From positions 1-35,162 of the forward strand of contig NZ_RZTT01000010.1 in NCBI RefSeq assembly GCF_003996995.1: DNA of 35,162 bases, read 5' to 3'. Below are positions 7,341 through 15,295 of the stretch, in pieces (the first letter of the stretch is position 1; each line of letters opens with the position of its first letter). Below the pieces are notes generated by a model, which had not been told where the DNA came from, searched no databases, and saw nothing but the letters and a program-made list of their open reading frames with translations. Position numbers and translations under genes: made by a program. The DNA is from Mesorhizobium sp. M7A.T.Ca.US.000.02.2.1 (GTDB taxonomy: Bacteria > Pseudomonadota > Alphaproteobacteria > Rhizobiales > Rhizobiaceae).

Positions 7341-8324
7341 ATGAACGCCATATCCCTTCCCGGCATCGCCGACATCCACGCCGCCGCCGCGCGTCTCTCC
7401 GGCTTGATCATCGAAACCCCCTTGATCGAATCGCAGGAGCTGAACAAGCGCTTCGGGGGCCGCATCCTGTTCAAGCCGGAGACGCTGCAGCGCACCGGCT
7501 CGTTCAAGTTCCGCGGCGCCTACAACAAGCTGTCGTCGCTCAGCGCGGAGGAGCGCAGCCGAGGCGTCGTCGCTTTCTCATCGGGCAATCATGCGCAGGG
7601 CGTCGCCGCCTCGGCCGCGATGTTCGGCGTCAAGGCGGTGATCGCCATGCCTTCAGACGCGCCGGCGATGAAAATTGCCAACGTGCGCAAGATGGGCGCG
7701 GAGGTGGTCCCGTTCGACCGCTTTCGCGACGACCGCATGACAGTGATCCGCCCTTACATGGAAAGAGGCATGGTGCTGGTCCCGCCTTTCGACGATCCGG
7801 CCATCATTGCCGGCCAGGGCACGATCGGTCTCGAATTGATGCGCCAGGCAACGGCGCTTGGCGTCGACCTCGACGCGGTGATCGTCCCCTGCGGCGGCGG
7901 CGGCTTGTCGAGTGGCATCTCCGTTGCCGTCAAGGACGCCTCGCCTGACACCGCGATCTGGGCCGTGGAGCCCGAGCATTTCGACGACACTCGCCGGTCG
8001 CTGGCCGCCGGTGCCAGGGTTTCGAACGAGCCCGGCCATAGCTCCATCTGCGACGCGCTGCTGACCGCCGAGCCTGGCGTGATCACCTTCGAGATCAACC
8101 GCAGGAATCTCACCGGTGGCATCGCCGTCTCGGACCAGGCGGCGGCGCAGGCGATGCGCGACGCCATGGCCTATCTCAAGCTGGTGGTCGAGCCCGGCGG
8201 CTGCGTGGCGCTGGCGGCACTATCATCGGGCGAGATCGAGCTGTCCGGCAAATGCATTGCCGTGGTGCTGTCCGGCGGCAATGTCGATTTCGGCACTTAT
8301 GCCGGGATCATGGCAGCTGCTTGA
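7341..8324 (+). CDS. PLP-dependent threonine/serine dehydratase
   Basis: A 327-residue fold-type II PLP enzyme of the threonine dehydratase / serine racemase group. The PLP lysine is K56 in GSFKFRGAY; the substrate loop SSGNHAQG is at residues 80-87; the phosphate-binding glycine loop CGGGGLSSG is at 184-192. The length fits catabolic threonine dehydratases without the C-terminal ACT regulatory domain, so feedback control by isoleucine is not expected. Likely products are 2-oxobutanoate or pyruvate plus ammonia in the cytoplasm. The related 3-hydroxyaspartate dehydratases and serine racemases look alike, so the exact substrate is open. The start has only a weak ribosome binding site. The next gene (mpg) lies 97 bases downstream on the same strand. 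Confidence 0.9.
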   Translation: MNAISLPGIADIHAAAARLSGLIIETPLIESQELNKRFGGRILFKPETLQRTGSFKFRGAYNKLSSLSAEERSRGVVAFSSGNHAQGVAASAAMFGVKAVIAMPSDAPAMKIANVRKMGAEVVPFDRFRDDRMTVIRPYMERGMVLVPPFDDPAIIAGQGTIGLELMRQATALGVDLDAVIVPCGGGGLSSGISVAVKDASPDTAIWAVEPEHFDDTRRSLAAGARVSNEPGHSSICDALLTAEPGVITFEINRRNLTGGIAVSDQAAAQAMRDAMAYLKLVVEPGGCVALAALSSGEIELSGKCIAVVLSGGNVDFGTYAGIMAAA

Positions 8325-8421
8325 GACGGCGATGTCCAAGGGTATCTGATATGGAGTATCTGGCGACAGGCTCCGCCTTGGATCACTCCTCGCCCGCCGC
8401 CAAATCGTCGCCGCGCTGAGC

Positions 8422-9021
8422 ATGGTCATCTACCGCCCGCTCACGCGTTCCGAGCTGCCCGACGCTACGGCATCCCTTGCCCGCACCCTCATCGGCAAGA
8501 TCGTGGTGCGCGAACTGCCCGAAGGCATCGCCAGCGGCCGCATCGTCGAGACCGAGGCCTATGTGACCGGTGACGCCGCCGGACACGGTTACCGGGGGAT
8601 GACCCCGCGCAACCGTTCGCTGTTTCTCGAACCCGGGCACGCCTATGTCTATCTCGCCTACGGCATCTCCTACATGCTCAACGTTTCGAGCGAGATGGCA
8701 GGGGTCGGAACCGGCGTGCTCATCAGGGCGCTCGAGCCGCTCGAAGGCATTGCGCTCATGCGGCTCAATCGCGGCATCGACCGCTTGCGCGACCTGGCGC
8801 GAGGACCGGGAAGGCTGGCCCAGGCGTTGCGGATCGATCGGTCGCTCGACGGGCTCGATCTTTGCCGCAAAGGCCCGCTATGGCTGGCAACCGACGAGCA
8901 TCAAGCCGGCGACATCGCCCAAGGCGTCCGGATCGGCATTACAAAGGATGCCGATCGCCCGCTGCGGTTTTACGTCAAGGGGAGCGCCTTCGTCAGCGGC
9001 CCGAAATCGCTCAACGGTTAG
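8422..9021 (+). CDS. mpg: DNA-3-methyladenine glycosylase (AAG/Mpg family)
   Basis: A 199-residue alkyladenine DNA glycosylase, which starts base-excision repair by removing alkylated and deaminated purines. Family landmarks are LARTLIGKIVV, the GRIVETEAY segment containing the catalytic glutamate, the GMTPRNRSLF loop, and HAYVYLAYGISYMLNV with the DNA-intercalating tyrosine region. ARGPGRLAQAL near residue 125 and the C-terminal LRFYVKGSAFVSG are also typical. Length is normal for bacterial Mpg. The ATG at 8422 is directly followed by the conserved YRPLTRSELPD. It follows the dehydratase with a 97-base gap and is convergent with the ABC permease gene. Confidence 0.95.
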   Translation: MVIYRPLTRSELPDATASLARTLIGKIVVRELPEGIASGRIVETEAYVTGDAAGHGYRGMTPRNRSLFLEPGHAYVYLAYGISYMLNVSSEMAGVGTGVLIRALEPLEGIALMRLNRGIDRLRDLARGPGRLAQALRIDRSLDGLDLCRKGPLWLATDEHQAGDIAQGVRIGITKDADRPLRFYVKGSAFVSGPKSLNG

Positions 9022-9104
9022 TGGCAGTTACAAACCATGGAGATTGGCGAAAGCATTTCTCCCTTCCGCAAAGGCTGGTGCCAAGACTGGAGGTCGTGCG
9101 GCAT

Positions 9105-10241
9105 CTAATCCAGCGTCCGCCTGAACCGCACCAGTGCCACGCCGGCAAACAAGGCCACGAACACCACCAGCCAGCCGATCTCCGTTGACACTGCCGGCAG
9201 TTCCGCGCCCTTCAGCATCACCGCGCGGGTGATGCGCAGGAAATGCGTCAGCGGGAAGATCTCGCCGAAGATTTGCGCCCAGTCCGGCATGCCGCGATAA
9301 GGGAACATAAAACCCGACAGCATGATCGACGGCAGGAAGAAGAAGAAGGTGAGCTGAAGCGCCTGCATCTGCGTGCGGGCGATGGTGGAAATCGTATAGC
9401 CGAGCAGCACCAGCGCCAGCACGAAGATCAGCACGGCGGTCAGGAGCAGCGACATCGACCCGGTGAAGGGGATGGCGAACAGAAGCTTCGCCGCCGCCAG
9501 CACCACCACCACCTGCACGCCGCCGACCGCCAGATAGGGCAGCACCTTGCCCATCATGATCTCGAGCGGGCTGGACGGCATCGCCAGCAGGTTCTCCATC
9601 GTGCCGCGCTCGGTCTCGCGGGTCAGCGCGATCGAGGTCATCATCACCATGGTCATCTGCAGGATGACGCCGAGCAGGCCGGGCACGATGTTGTATTGCG
9701 AGATGCCTTCGGGATTGTAGCGCCGGTGTACGACGACATCGAGCCGACCCTTGGCAGCCTCGACGGCGGCTTCCTGCGTGCCTTGCGCCCTCAGCAGCGC
9801 CTGGCTGGCGACGGTGCCGAGCGTCGAGATGGCGCCGCTGGCCACCGCCGGGTCGGTGGCGTCGGCCTCGATGAGTATCTGCGGGTTGTTGCCGCTCTCC
9901 ACCCGCCTGGCGAAATCGGCCGGGATGGTGACGACGAAGGCGACGTCGCCGCGCGATATCAGGAACTCGGCCTCGGCGGCACTTTGTGCGACATGGTCGA
10001 AACGATAATAGCCGGTGGTCTGCAGCGCCGCGACAATGGCACGCGTGTAGGGATCGTTGCTCGTCGCCACGAGTGCTGCCGGCAGGCTTTTCGGGTCGTT
10101 GTTGATGGCGTAGCCGAAAAGCACCAACTGTATCAGCGGCACGCCGAGCATCATGGCGAAGGTGATGCGGTCGCGCCGCATCTGGATGAATTCCTTGATC
10201 AGCAGCGCGCCAAGCCGGGCGAAGGAAAAGACGCTGTTCAT
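9105..10241 (-). CDS. ABC-2 type permease of an MFP-linked exporter (YbhS/YbhR-like)
   Basis: A 378-residue inner-membrane permease. An N-terminal helix (about residues 25-45, RITFAMMLGVPLIQLVLFGYA) is followed by a large periplasmic region of about 130 residues and five further C-terminal helices, including the ABC2_membrane_3 signature segment ERGTMENLLAMPSSPLEIM. The length matches E. coli YbhS/YbhR. It is the last gene of a four-gene operon and overlaps the ATPase stop by four bases. Only one permease is present, whereas the E. coli system has two, so a homodimer is likely. Substrate unknown; the E. coli relative exports cationic and antibiotic compounds. Confidence 0.92.
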   Translation of the reverse strand: MNSVFSFARLGALLIKEFIQMRRDRITFAMMLGVPLIQLVLFGYAINNDPKSLPAALVATSNDPYTRAIVAALQTTGYYRFDHVAQSAAEAEFLISRGDVAFVVTIPADFARRVESGNNPQILIEADATDPAVASGAISTLGTVASQALLRAQGTQEAAVEAAKGRLDVVVHRRYNPEGISQYNIVPGLLGVILQMTMVMMTSIALTRETERGTMENLLAMPSSPLEIMMGKVLPYLAVGGVQVVVVLAAAKLLFAIPFTGSMSLLLTAVLIFVLALVLLGYTISTIARTQMQALQLTFFFFLPSIMLSGFMFPYRGMPDWAQIFGEIFPLTHFLRITRAVMLKGAELPAVSTEIGWLVVFVALFAGVALVRFRRTLD

Positions 10242-11158
10242 GCCATGTTGTCCTTCGAGCCGGACATGAACTGGATGAAGACGTCCTCGAGGCTGGTTTC
10301 ACCAGGCGAAACTTTCACGCCCTTGTGCTCTTTCTCGACGTCGGCGAGTGCGGCTTCGAGCTTCTTCCTGTCGGAGCCGACGACATGCAGCGTCGCGCCG
10401 AAAGGCGCCACCTGGTCCACGCCGGAGCGGCCCTGAAGCACTTCGGCGACCTGATCGAGCCGCGGACCCTGCAGCACAAACGTGGTCAGCCCGGCATTTC
10501 TCACCACCTCGGCGACAGTGCCGGTGGCCAGCATTTTGCCGTAGGAGATGTAGCTGATTCGGTGGCAGCGCTCGGCTTCGTCCATGTAGTGGGTGGAGAC
10601 CAGCACGGTCAGCCCGCCGCTGGCGAGGCGATGAATCTCGTCCCAGAACTCGCGCCGGGCCTTCGGATCGACACCGGCCGTCGGCTCGTCGAGCAGCAGC
10701 AATTTCGGCTTGTGCATGATGCAGGCGGCCAGCGCCAGCCGCTGCTTCCAGCCGCCCGACAAGGTGCCGGCCAACTGGTTGCGGCGCGACGTCAGGCCGA
10801 GGTCCTCCAACGTGCTCGCGACATGCTCTTCGACCGGCTTCAGCCGGTAGAGCCGCGCCACGAATTCGAGATTCTCGCCGATCGTCAGATCCTCGTAGAA
10901 CGAGAATTTCTGCGTCATGTAGCCGACTTCACGCTTGATGCGCAGGCTGTCGGTGCGGATGTTGAAGCCGAGCACCGTGCCTTCGCCTTCGTCCGGCGTC
11001 AGCAGGCCGCACATGATGCGGATGGTGGTGGTCTTGCCCGAACCGTTGGGGCCGAGAAAGCCGACGATCTCGCCCTCGGCGACCGACATCGTCACATGGT
11101 CGACGACGGTCTTGTCGCCAAATCGCTTGACCAGGCCGTGGACGTCGATGGCGTTCAT
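10238..11158 (-). CDS. ABC transporter ATP-binding protein (YbhF-like, single domain)
   Basis: A 306-residue ATPase with Walker A GPNGSGKTT (residues 36-44), a Q-loop at YMTQKFSFYEDLTI, signature LSGGWKQRL (133-141) and Walker [13 protein letters not shown] (153-164). It has the long C-terminal tail typical of ABC-2 drug-export ATPases. E. coli YbhF has two ATPase domains in tandem; this protein has one, so it should dimerise. It overlaps by four bases both the membrane-fusion gene upstream and the permease gene downstream, which points to tight stoichiometric coupling. Confidence 0.95.
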   Translation of the reverse strand: MNAIDVHGLVKRFGDKTVVDHVTMSVAEGEIVGFLGPNGSGKTTTIRIMCGLLTPDEGEGTVLGFNIRTDSLRIKREVGYMTQKFSFYEDLTIGENLEFVARLYRLKPVEEHVASTLEDLGLTSRRNQLAGTLSGGWKQRLALAACIMHKPKLLLLDEPTAGVDPKARREFWDEIHRLASGGLTVLVSTHYMDEAERCHRISYISYGKMLATGTVAEVVRNAGLTTFVLQGPRLDQVAEVLQGRSGVDQVAPFGATLHVVGSDRKKLEAALADVEKEHKGVKVSPGETSLEDVFIQFMSGSKDNMA

Positions 11159-12108
11159 CTTGCGCTGTCCGCGAGATCAACATCGACGATCTGGCCGGGC
11201 TGCAGCGGCCCGGCATCGCCCTCCGGCCGCGCCTCGACCAGGTAGACCAGCTTCTGCCGGTTCTCGAGCGAATAGATCACCGGGGGCGTGAACTCGGGAT
11301 CCGGCGAGACATAGCTGACGCGCGCCTTCACATCCGGGCCGCAGCCGTCGCAATGGACGCCGAGCAAGGTGCCGACCTTGACCGAGGAGAAGGCGCTCTC
11401 CGGTATGTAGACGCTGAGCTTGACCGCACCGTCGGGCAGGATCGAAATCACCGGCGCGGTCGGACCTGATGTGTCGCCCGGATTGCGGATGACATCGTTG
11501 ACGCGGCCCGGCGAAGGCGCTGCCAGCACCCGCTTCGATAGCCGCCACTGCGCCTGCTCCAACGCGGCCTGCGCCTGCTTGACCTGATTGTCGGCGGCCT
11601 TGATCGTTTCGGCCCGTGCAGGCAGGCCGCCGACGGCGAGATTGGCATTGGCCTGGCCGACCTGCGCATTGGCCGTTTCCAGCGTGGCCGACGCGGTGTC
11701 GAAATCGGCTTGCGTGCCGGCGCCGCGCTTGAACAGATCGGCGGCGCGGTCGTATTTGCGCTTGGCGTCGGCGGCCTGGGCGCTGGCCATGTCGACCTCG
11801 GCCTTCAGCACGGCGATCTCTTCCGGCCGCTTGCCGATCTGCAGATCGGCCAATTGCGCCTGCGCCTGGGCAAGGCCGGCCTGCGCCTGCGCCACCGCGA
11901 TCTTTGCATCGGCGCTTTCCAGCGTCACAACGGTGGTGCCGGGCGTGACACGATCGCCGCGCTTGACGGTCACGGTCTCGACCTGCGCCACCTCGATCGG
12001 CGCCAGCAGCACATAGTCGCCTTCGACATAGCCGACGGCCAGCGGGGCAGCCGGGGCACAGGCCGAGAAGAGCTGCGCGGCGAGCGGCAGCGAACACAGA
12101 AAGCTCAT
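11155..12108 (-). CDS. HlyD-family membrane fusion protein (YbhG-like)
   Basis: A 317-residue periplasmic adaptor. After an N-terminal hydrophobic segment comes a biotinyl-lipoyl-like half (VETVTVKRGDRVTPGTTVV), a long alpha-hairpin about residues 70-190 rich in Ala and Gln (AQAQAGLAQAQAQLADLQIG), the second lipoyl half (VLAAPSPGRVNDVIRNPGD) and a beta-barrel. The N-terminus reads LAAQLFSAC at residues 9-17, close to a lipobox, so it may be a lipoprotein; however the n-region has no basic residue. The ribosome binding site AAGGGG is eight bases from the ATG. It links the ABC exporter to an outer-membrane channel that is not encoded here. It begins 13 bases after the TetR stop. Confidence 0.92.
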   Translation of the reverse strand: MSFLCSLPLAAQLFSACAPAAPLAVGYVEGDYVLLAPIEVAQVETVTVKRGDRVTPGTTVVTLESADAKIAVAQAQAGLAQAQAQLADLQIGKRPEEIAVLKAEVDMASAQAADAKRKYDRAADLFKRGAGTQADFDTASATLETANAQVGQANANLAVGGLPARAETIKAADNQVKQAQAALEQAQWRLSKRVLAAPSPGRVNDVIRNPGDTSGPTAPVISILPDGAVKLSVYIPESAFSSVKVGTLLGVHCDGCGPDVKARVSYVSPDPEFTPPVIYSLENRQKLVYLVEARPEGDAGPLQPGQIVDVDLADSAR

Positions 12109-12121
12109 GGTCTTTGCCCCT

Positions 12122-12808
12122 TCATGCTTTGCTCTTTTTGGAAGCCAATATGGCCTTGAGATTACCCGATGTGACCGCCACCACCTTGGCCGCCTCGGCG
12201 GCGCCGATGTCTTTCCAGCCCATGCGGCGCATCACCGCCTCGCGGCCGATGCGGAAATAGATGACCTGGCCAATCAGCGTGAACACGGTGAGCCTTGTGG
12301 CCTCGCTTTCGGCGGGCTCGCCGGTCGCCTGTTCCCAGAGCTGGCACAGCCGGCGATGCGTCGGCTCGAAGACGCCGTCATAGATGCGGTCGAGGGCTGC
12401 CGTCGGATGCGAAAGCTCACGCAACACGAACTGCACGATCTCGCCGGCCTGCGGGCTGGCCACGACAAAGCCGACCATCCGCTCCAGCGCCGCGAAGAGT
12501 AGCGCTTGCGCCGCCTCCGGATTGGCTGGTCCCGGCGCAGGCGCCTGTACATTGCCGAGCGCCTGGCCGGCTACACCCTGGATGGTCTCGACGATAAAGT
12601 CGGCGGCAGCGGCGCGAAGACCCTCCTTGCCGCCGAAATGATAGGCGATCGAGCCTATATTGGCTCGCGCCTCGGCGGCGATCTCGCGCGTCGAGGTGCC
12701 ATCGAAGCCCTGCCTTCCGAACAGCTTCAGCGCCGCTTGGACAAGGGCCGCGCGCGTCATCTCGGCGGGCTCGCGGCGAAGAATTTTGGGCTCAGGCAGT
12801 TTGACCAT
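12122..12808 (-). CDS. TetR-family regulator, CecR-like
   Basis: A 228-residue repressor with a TetR helix-turn-helix at about residues 17-63 (GFDGTSTREIAAEARANIGS, then IAYHFGGKEGL) and a C-terminal domain of the CecR/YbiH (DUF1956) type. In E. coli, CecR controls the ybhGFSR exporter genes; here the regulator heads the equivalent operon, so it likely senses the exported compound and represses its own operon. A 22-bp palindrome occupies the spacer of a predicted promoter upstream. No Shine-Dalgarno is visible before the ATG at 12808, and the predicted transcription start falls at or next to this ATG, so translation may be leaderless; ATG 12760 (residue 17) is an alternative but would cut into the domain edge. 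Confidence 0.93.
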   Translation of the reverse strand: MVKLPEPKILRREPAEMTRAALVQAALKLFGRQGFDGTSTREIAAEARANIGSIAYHFGGKEGLRAAAADFIVETIQGVAGQALGNVQAPAPGPANPEAAQALLFAALERMVGFVVASPQAGEIVQFVLRELSHPTAALDRIYDGVFEPTHRRLCQLWEQATGEPAESEATRLTVFTLIGQVIYFRIGREAVMRRMGWKDIGAAEAAKVVAVTSGNLKAILASKKSKA

Positions 12809-12814
12809 GAGCGC

Positions 12815-12843
12815 AGTTTAATCAATCGATTGATTAAAGTCAA
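12815..12843 (-). promoter_or_regulatory. Promoter and palindromic operator of the TetR/exporter operon
   Basis: On the minus strand TTGACT (12843-12838) is followed after 17 bases by TAAACT (12820-12815). The spacer and part of the -10 are a perfect 22-bp palindrome, 12817-12838, with half-site TTTAATCAATC and its exact reverse complement. This is the expected placement for a TetR-type self-repressing operator. It might also touch the divergent CYTH gene at 12899. Confidence 0.85.
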
Positions 12844-12898
12844 CTTCTGTTCGTCATTATCTTGCCATCGACGGCGGCAAACGCTTTAGTGCCCGGCC

Positions 12899-13372
12899 AT
12901 GGGCAAGGAAGTCGAACGAAAATTCCTGGTCACCAGCACCGCATGGCGGGAACTGGCCGAGGCCAATATCCGCATTCTCCAGTTCTATCTCGCTGCCGGC
13001 CCCGGGCGCACGGTGCGCATCCGCATCAGCGATGGCGGTTCCGCCAAGCTGACACTCAAATTCGGCAGCAAGGCGCGCGAACGCGACGAATTCGAATACT
13101 CGATCCCGCTCTCGGAGGCGGTGGAGATGCTGGACTTCGCCATCGGACGTGTCATCGAGAAGACACGTCACCATGTTAGGCACCGTGGCTATCTCTACGA
13201 AATCGATGTCTTCGGCGGTCCGCTTGCGGGACTTGTGATCGCCGAACTTGAGACGCCGGAGGACGTGCCGGACGAAATGCTGCCTGATTGGCTCGGCCGC
13301 GAAGTCACCGGCGAGTCAAAATTCTACAACGCGTCGCTCGCCCTTGGGGGGATACCGGAGATCGCCGCATGA
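12899..13372 (+). CDS. CYTH domain protein, probable triphosphate tunnel metalloenzyme
   Basis: A 157-residue CYTH-domain protein. The N-terminal ExExK signature is E4-V-E6-R-K8, which binds the triphosphate and metal. Basic and acidic tunnel residues follow in RTVRIRISDG, KLTLKFGSK and EFEYSIPL, and the C-terminal ELETPEDVPD and LGREVTGESKFYN are typical of short bacterial tripolyphosphatases such as the NeuTTM type. Likely substrates are inorganic tripolyphosphate or a nucleoside triphosphate; adenylate cyclase activity is less likely for this short type. Its stop overlaps the CHAD gene start (ATGA), so the two are translationally coupled. Confidence 0.92.
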   Translation: MGKEVERKFLVTSTAWRELAEANIRILQFYLAAGPGRTVRIRISDGGSAKLTLKFGSKARERDEFEYSIPLSEAVEMLDFAIGRVIEKTRHHVRHRGYLYEIDVFGGPLAGLVIAELETPEDVPDEMLPDWLGREVTGESKFYNASLALGGIPEIAA

Positions 13373-14301
13373 GCTTTCGTATCGATCCGCGCCTGCCGCT
13401 GACCGGCGAGGTCAGGCGTATCCTTGCCGAGGAAATCGGCAAGGCGCTGCGTCACCTTGACGCCGCACGGAGCCGGCCGGAACAGGCGCTGCACAAGTGC
13501 CGCAAGCGGCTGAAGAGCGCCCGCGCCCTGCTGCGGCTTGTTCGTTCCGGCGACGAAACATTCTGCGAGACCGAGAACCAGTGCTATCGCAATGTAGCCG
13601 GCCTGCTTGCCGGTCCGCGCGAGGCGACAGCGCTGATCGAAACCATCGACCGGCTGGCGGCGAGCTTTCCCAAGGAGAGCGCCGACGATGGGCTTACTGC
13701 TGCGCGCGACAGGCTGATCGCGCGCCAGCATGAACTGCACGAAGGCAGCGGGCTCGAAGCGGCGATCGGCGCGGCGACCGCCGCTTGCGAGGATGGCCTC
13801 AAACGCATCGAAACGCTGGCCTTGCCCGACCAGCCGGAACAGGCGGCCGACGTGCTTGCCGAAGGTGCCCGCGTCACGCTGCGCCGTGCCAGGAAGGCGC
13901 TCGACAAGGCCAGATCGCGGGGCGCGGCCGATGATTTCCACGATCTGCGCAAGGCGGCCAAGACCCACGGCATGCATCTGTCGCTGCTCGGCAGGCTGTG
14001 GCCGACACCGATCAAGGCCCGGCGCAAGGCGGTCGACGAACTGGGCGAGCGGCTGGGCGACCTGCACGATGTGCTGGTGATGCGCGCGCTGCTCGAGGCC
14101 GACGACCAGCCACTCGGGCTGCCCGAGGACACGAAACTTCTGGGCACGCTGTTGAAACGGTCGGAGAAGCAGCTGAAGAAGAGCTGCCTGGCCAAGGCGG
14201 CCGAGCTGTTCGGCGACAGTCCCAAACGCTCGACACGCAAACTGGCCCGCAAGGCGCGCGACGATCTGGCTGCGCCGCCGGAAGAGGCCGCGGCATGGTA
14301 G
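13369..14301 (+). CDS. CHAD domain protein
   Basis: A 310-residue alpha-helical protein with the CHAD domain. Conserved basic, histidine-bearing helices are visible: LHKCRKRLKSARALLRLVR near residue 40 and FHDLRKAAKTHGMHLSLLG near residue 190, with HDLHDV-like LGDLHDVLVMRALL later. CHAD domains bind inorganic polyphosphate and often sit in polyphosphate granules. The start is the ATG at 13369, inside the CYTH stop, rather than the in-frame ATG at 13288 which would overlap the CYTH gene by 85 bases. CYTH and CHAD are fused in many bacteria; here they are separate but coupled, supporting a joint role in polyphosphate or triphosphate metabolism. Confidence 0.92.
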   Translation: MSFRIDPRLPLTGEVRRILAEEIGKALRHLDAARSRPEQALHKCRKRLKSARALLRLVRSGDETFCETENQCYRNVAGLLAGPREATALIETIDRLAASFPKESADDGLTAARDRLIARQHELHEGSGLEAAIGAATAACEDGLKRIETLALPDQPEQAADVLAEGARVTLRRARKALDKARSRGAADDFHDLRKAAKTHGMHLSLLGRLWPTPIKARRKAVDELGERLGDLHDVLVMRALLEADDQPLGLPEDTKLLGTLLKRSEKQLKKSCLAKAAELFGDSPKRSTRKLARKARDDLAAPPEEAAAW

Positions 14302-14382
14302 GGCGCTCTTCCTCGCGCTCCGGACGGGGAGAAAAGGCGTGCGCTAGCCCTCATTACCCGCCCATGCTAATCGGCATGGGGC

Positions 14383-15210
14383 ATGACCGAGCCCGGCGAC
14401 ACGCTTCTGGATCGACTTGGCCGCTGGCTTGCCGGCCGGCTGCAGGAAGAATCGTCCGGCTACGAGCCCTATACGCCGTCCGATGCCGAGACGCTGCGCC
14501 GCACGCTTGAGCCGGGCGACATCCTGCTGATCGAGGGCAACCAGAAGATCTCGGCGGCGATCAAGTACCTGACCCAATCGACCTGGTCGCATGCGGCCTT
14601 CTATGTCGGCGATGCCTTGCCCGCGCCGGAAGACGGCTCGGAGCGGCCGCGCCTGATCGAGGTCACAATCGGCGAAGGCTGCGTCGCCGTGCCATTATCG
14701 CGCTACCGCACCTACAACACCCGCATCTGCCGGGCGAGCGGGCTGGCGCCGGAGGATCGCGACAAGGTCGTCGCCTTCATGATCGGCAGGCTCGGCCTGA
14801 AATACGACCTCAAGAACATTTTCGACATGCTGCGTTTTTTCTTGCCCACACCGCCGGTGCCGGTGCGCTGGCGCCGCCGCATGCTGGCCTTCGGCTCCGG
14901 CGATCCGACACGGGCGATCTGCTCGACGCTGATCGCCGAGGCCTATGGCCAGATCCGCTATCCGATCCTGCCCGAAATCACCCGTGCGCCCGGCCGAGCC
15001 TCCGCGCAGTCGAACTATTCGCGCAAGGAAATCCTGCACATCCGCCACCACTCGCTCTACACGCCGCGCGATTTCGACCTGTCGCCCTATTTCCGCATCG
15101 TCAAACCGACGCTGGAATATGGTTTCGACTACCGGCAGATGGTCTGGGACGACAAGGCAAGCACAGACGCCGCAGGCGCAAGGGATGGCGCCATCGCCTC
15201 AGACACGTGA
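14383..15210 (+). CDS. YiiX/YebB-like permuted papain-fold cysteine hydrolase
   Basis: A 275-residue protein of the permuted NlpC/P60 (YiiX-like) group. In this permuted fold the histidine comes first: H70 in TWSHAAFYVG, preceded by GDILLIEGNQKIS. The presumed nucleophile C180 follows in AICSTLIAEAY. LIEVTIGEG near residues 91-98 may supply the acidic residue. No signal peptide is evident. Related proteins act on amide or thioester bonds of lipids or peptides, but the substrate here is unknown. It follows the CHAD gene by 81 bases on the same strand. The start lacks a strong ribosome binding site. Confidence 0.8.
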   Translation: MTEPGDTLLDRLGRWLAGRLQEESSGYEPYTPSDAETLRRTLEPGDILLIEGNQKISAAIKYLTQSTWSHAAFYVGDALPAPEDGSERPRLIEVTIGEGCVAVPLSRYRTYNTRICRASGLAPEDRDKVVAFMIGRLGLKYDLKNIFDMLRFFLPTPPVPVRWRRRMLAFGSGDPTRAICSTLIAEAYGQIRYPILPEITRAPGRASAQSNYSRKEILHIRHHSLYTPRDFDLSPYFRIVKPTLEYGFDYRQMVWDDKASTDAAGARDGAIASDT

Positions 15211-15295
15211 TGGCTTGCGGCCTGCGTCAGACATGCCCTATGGCGCTGCCTACTGCTATCCGGTCGAGATGCAGGCGTTTCACATGGCGGCTATA

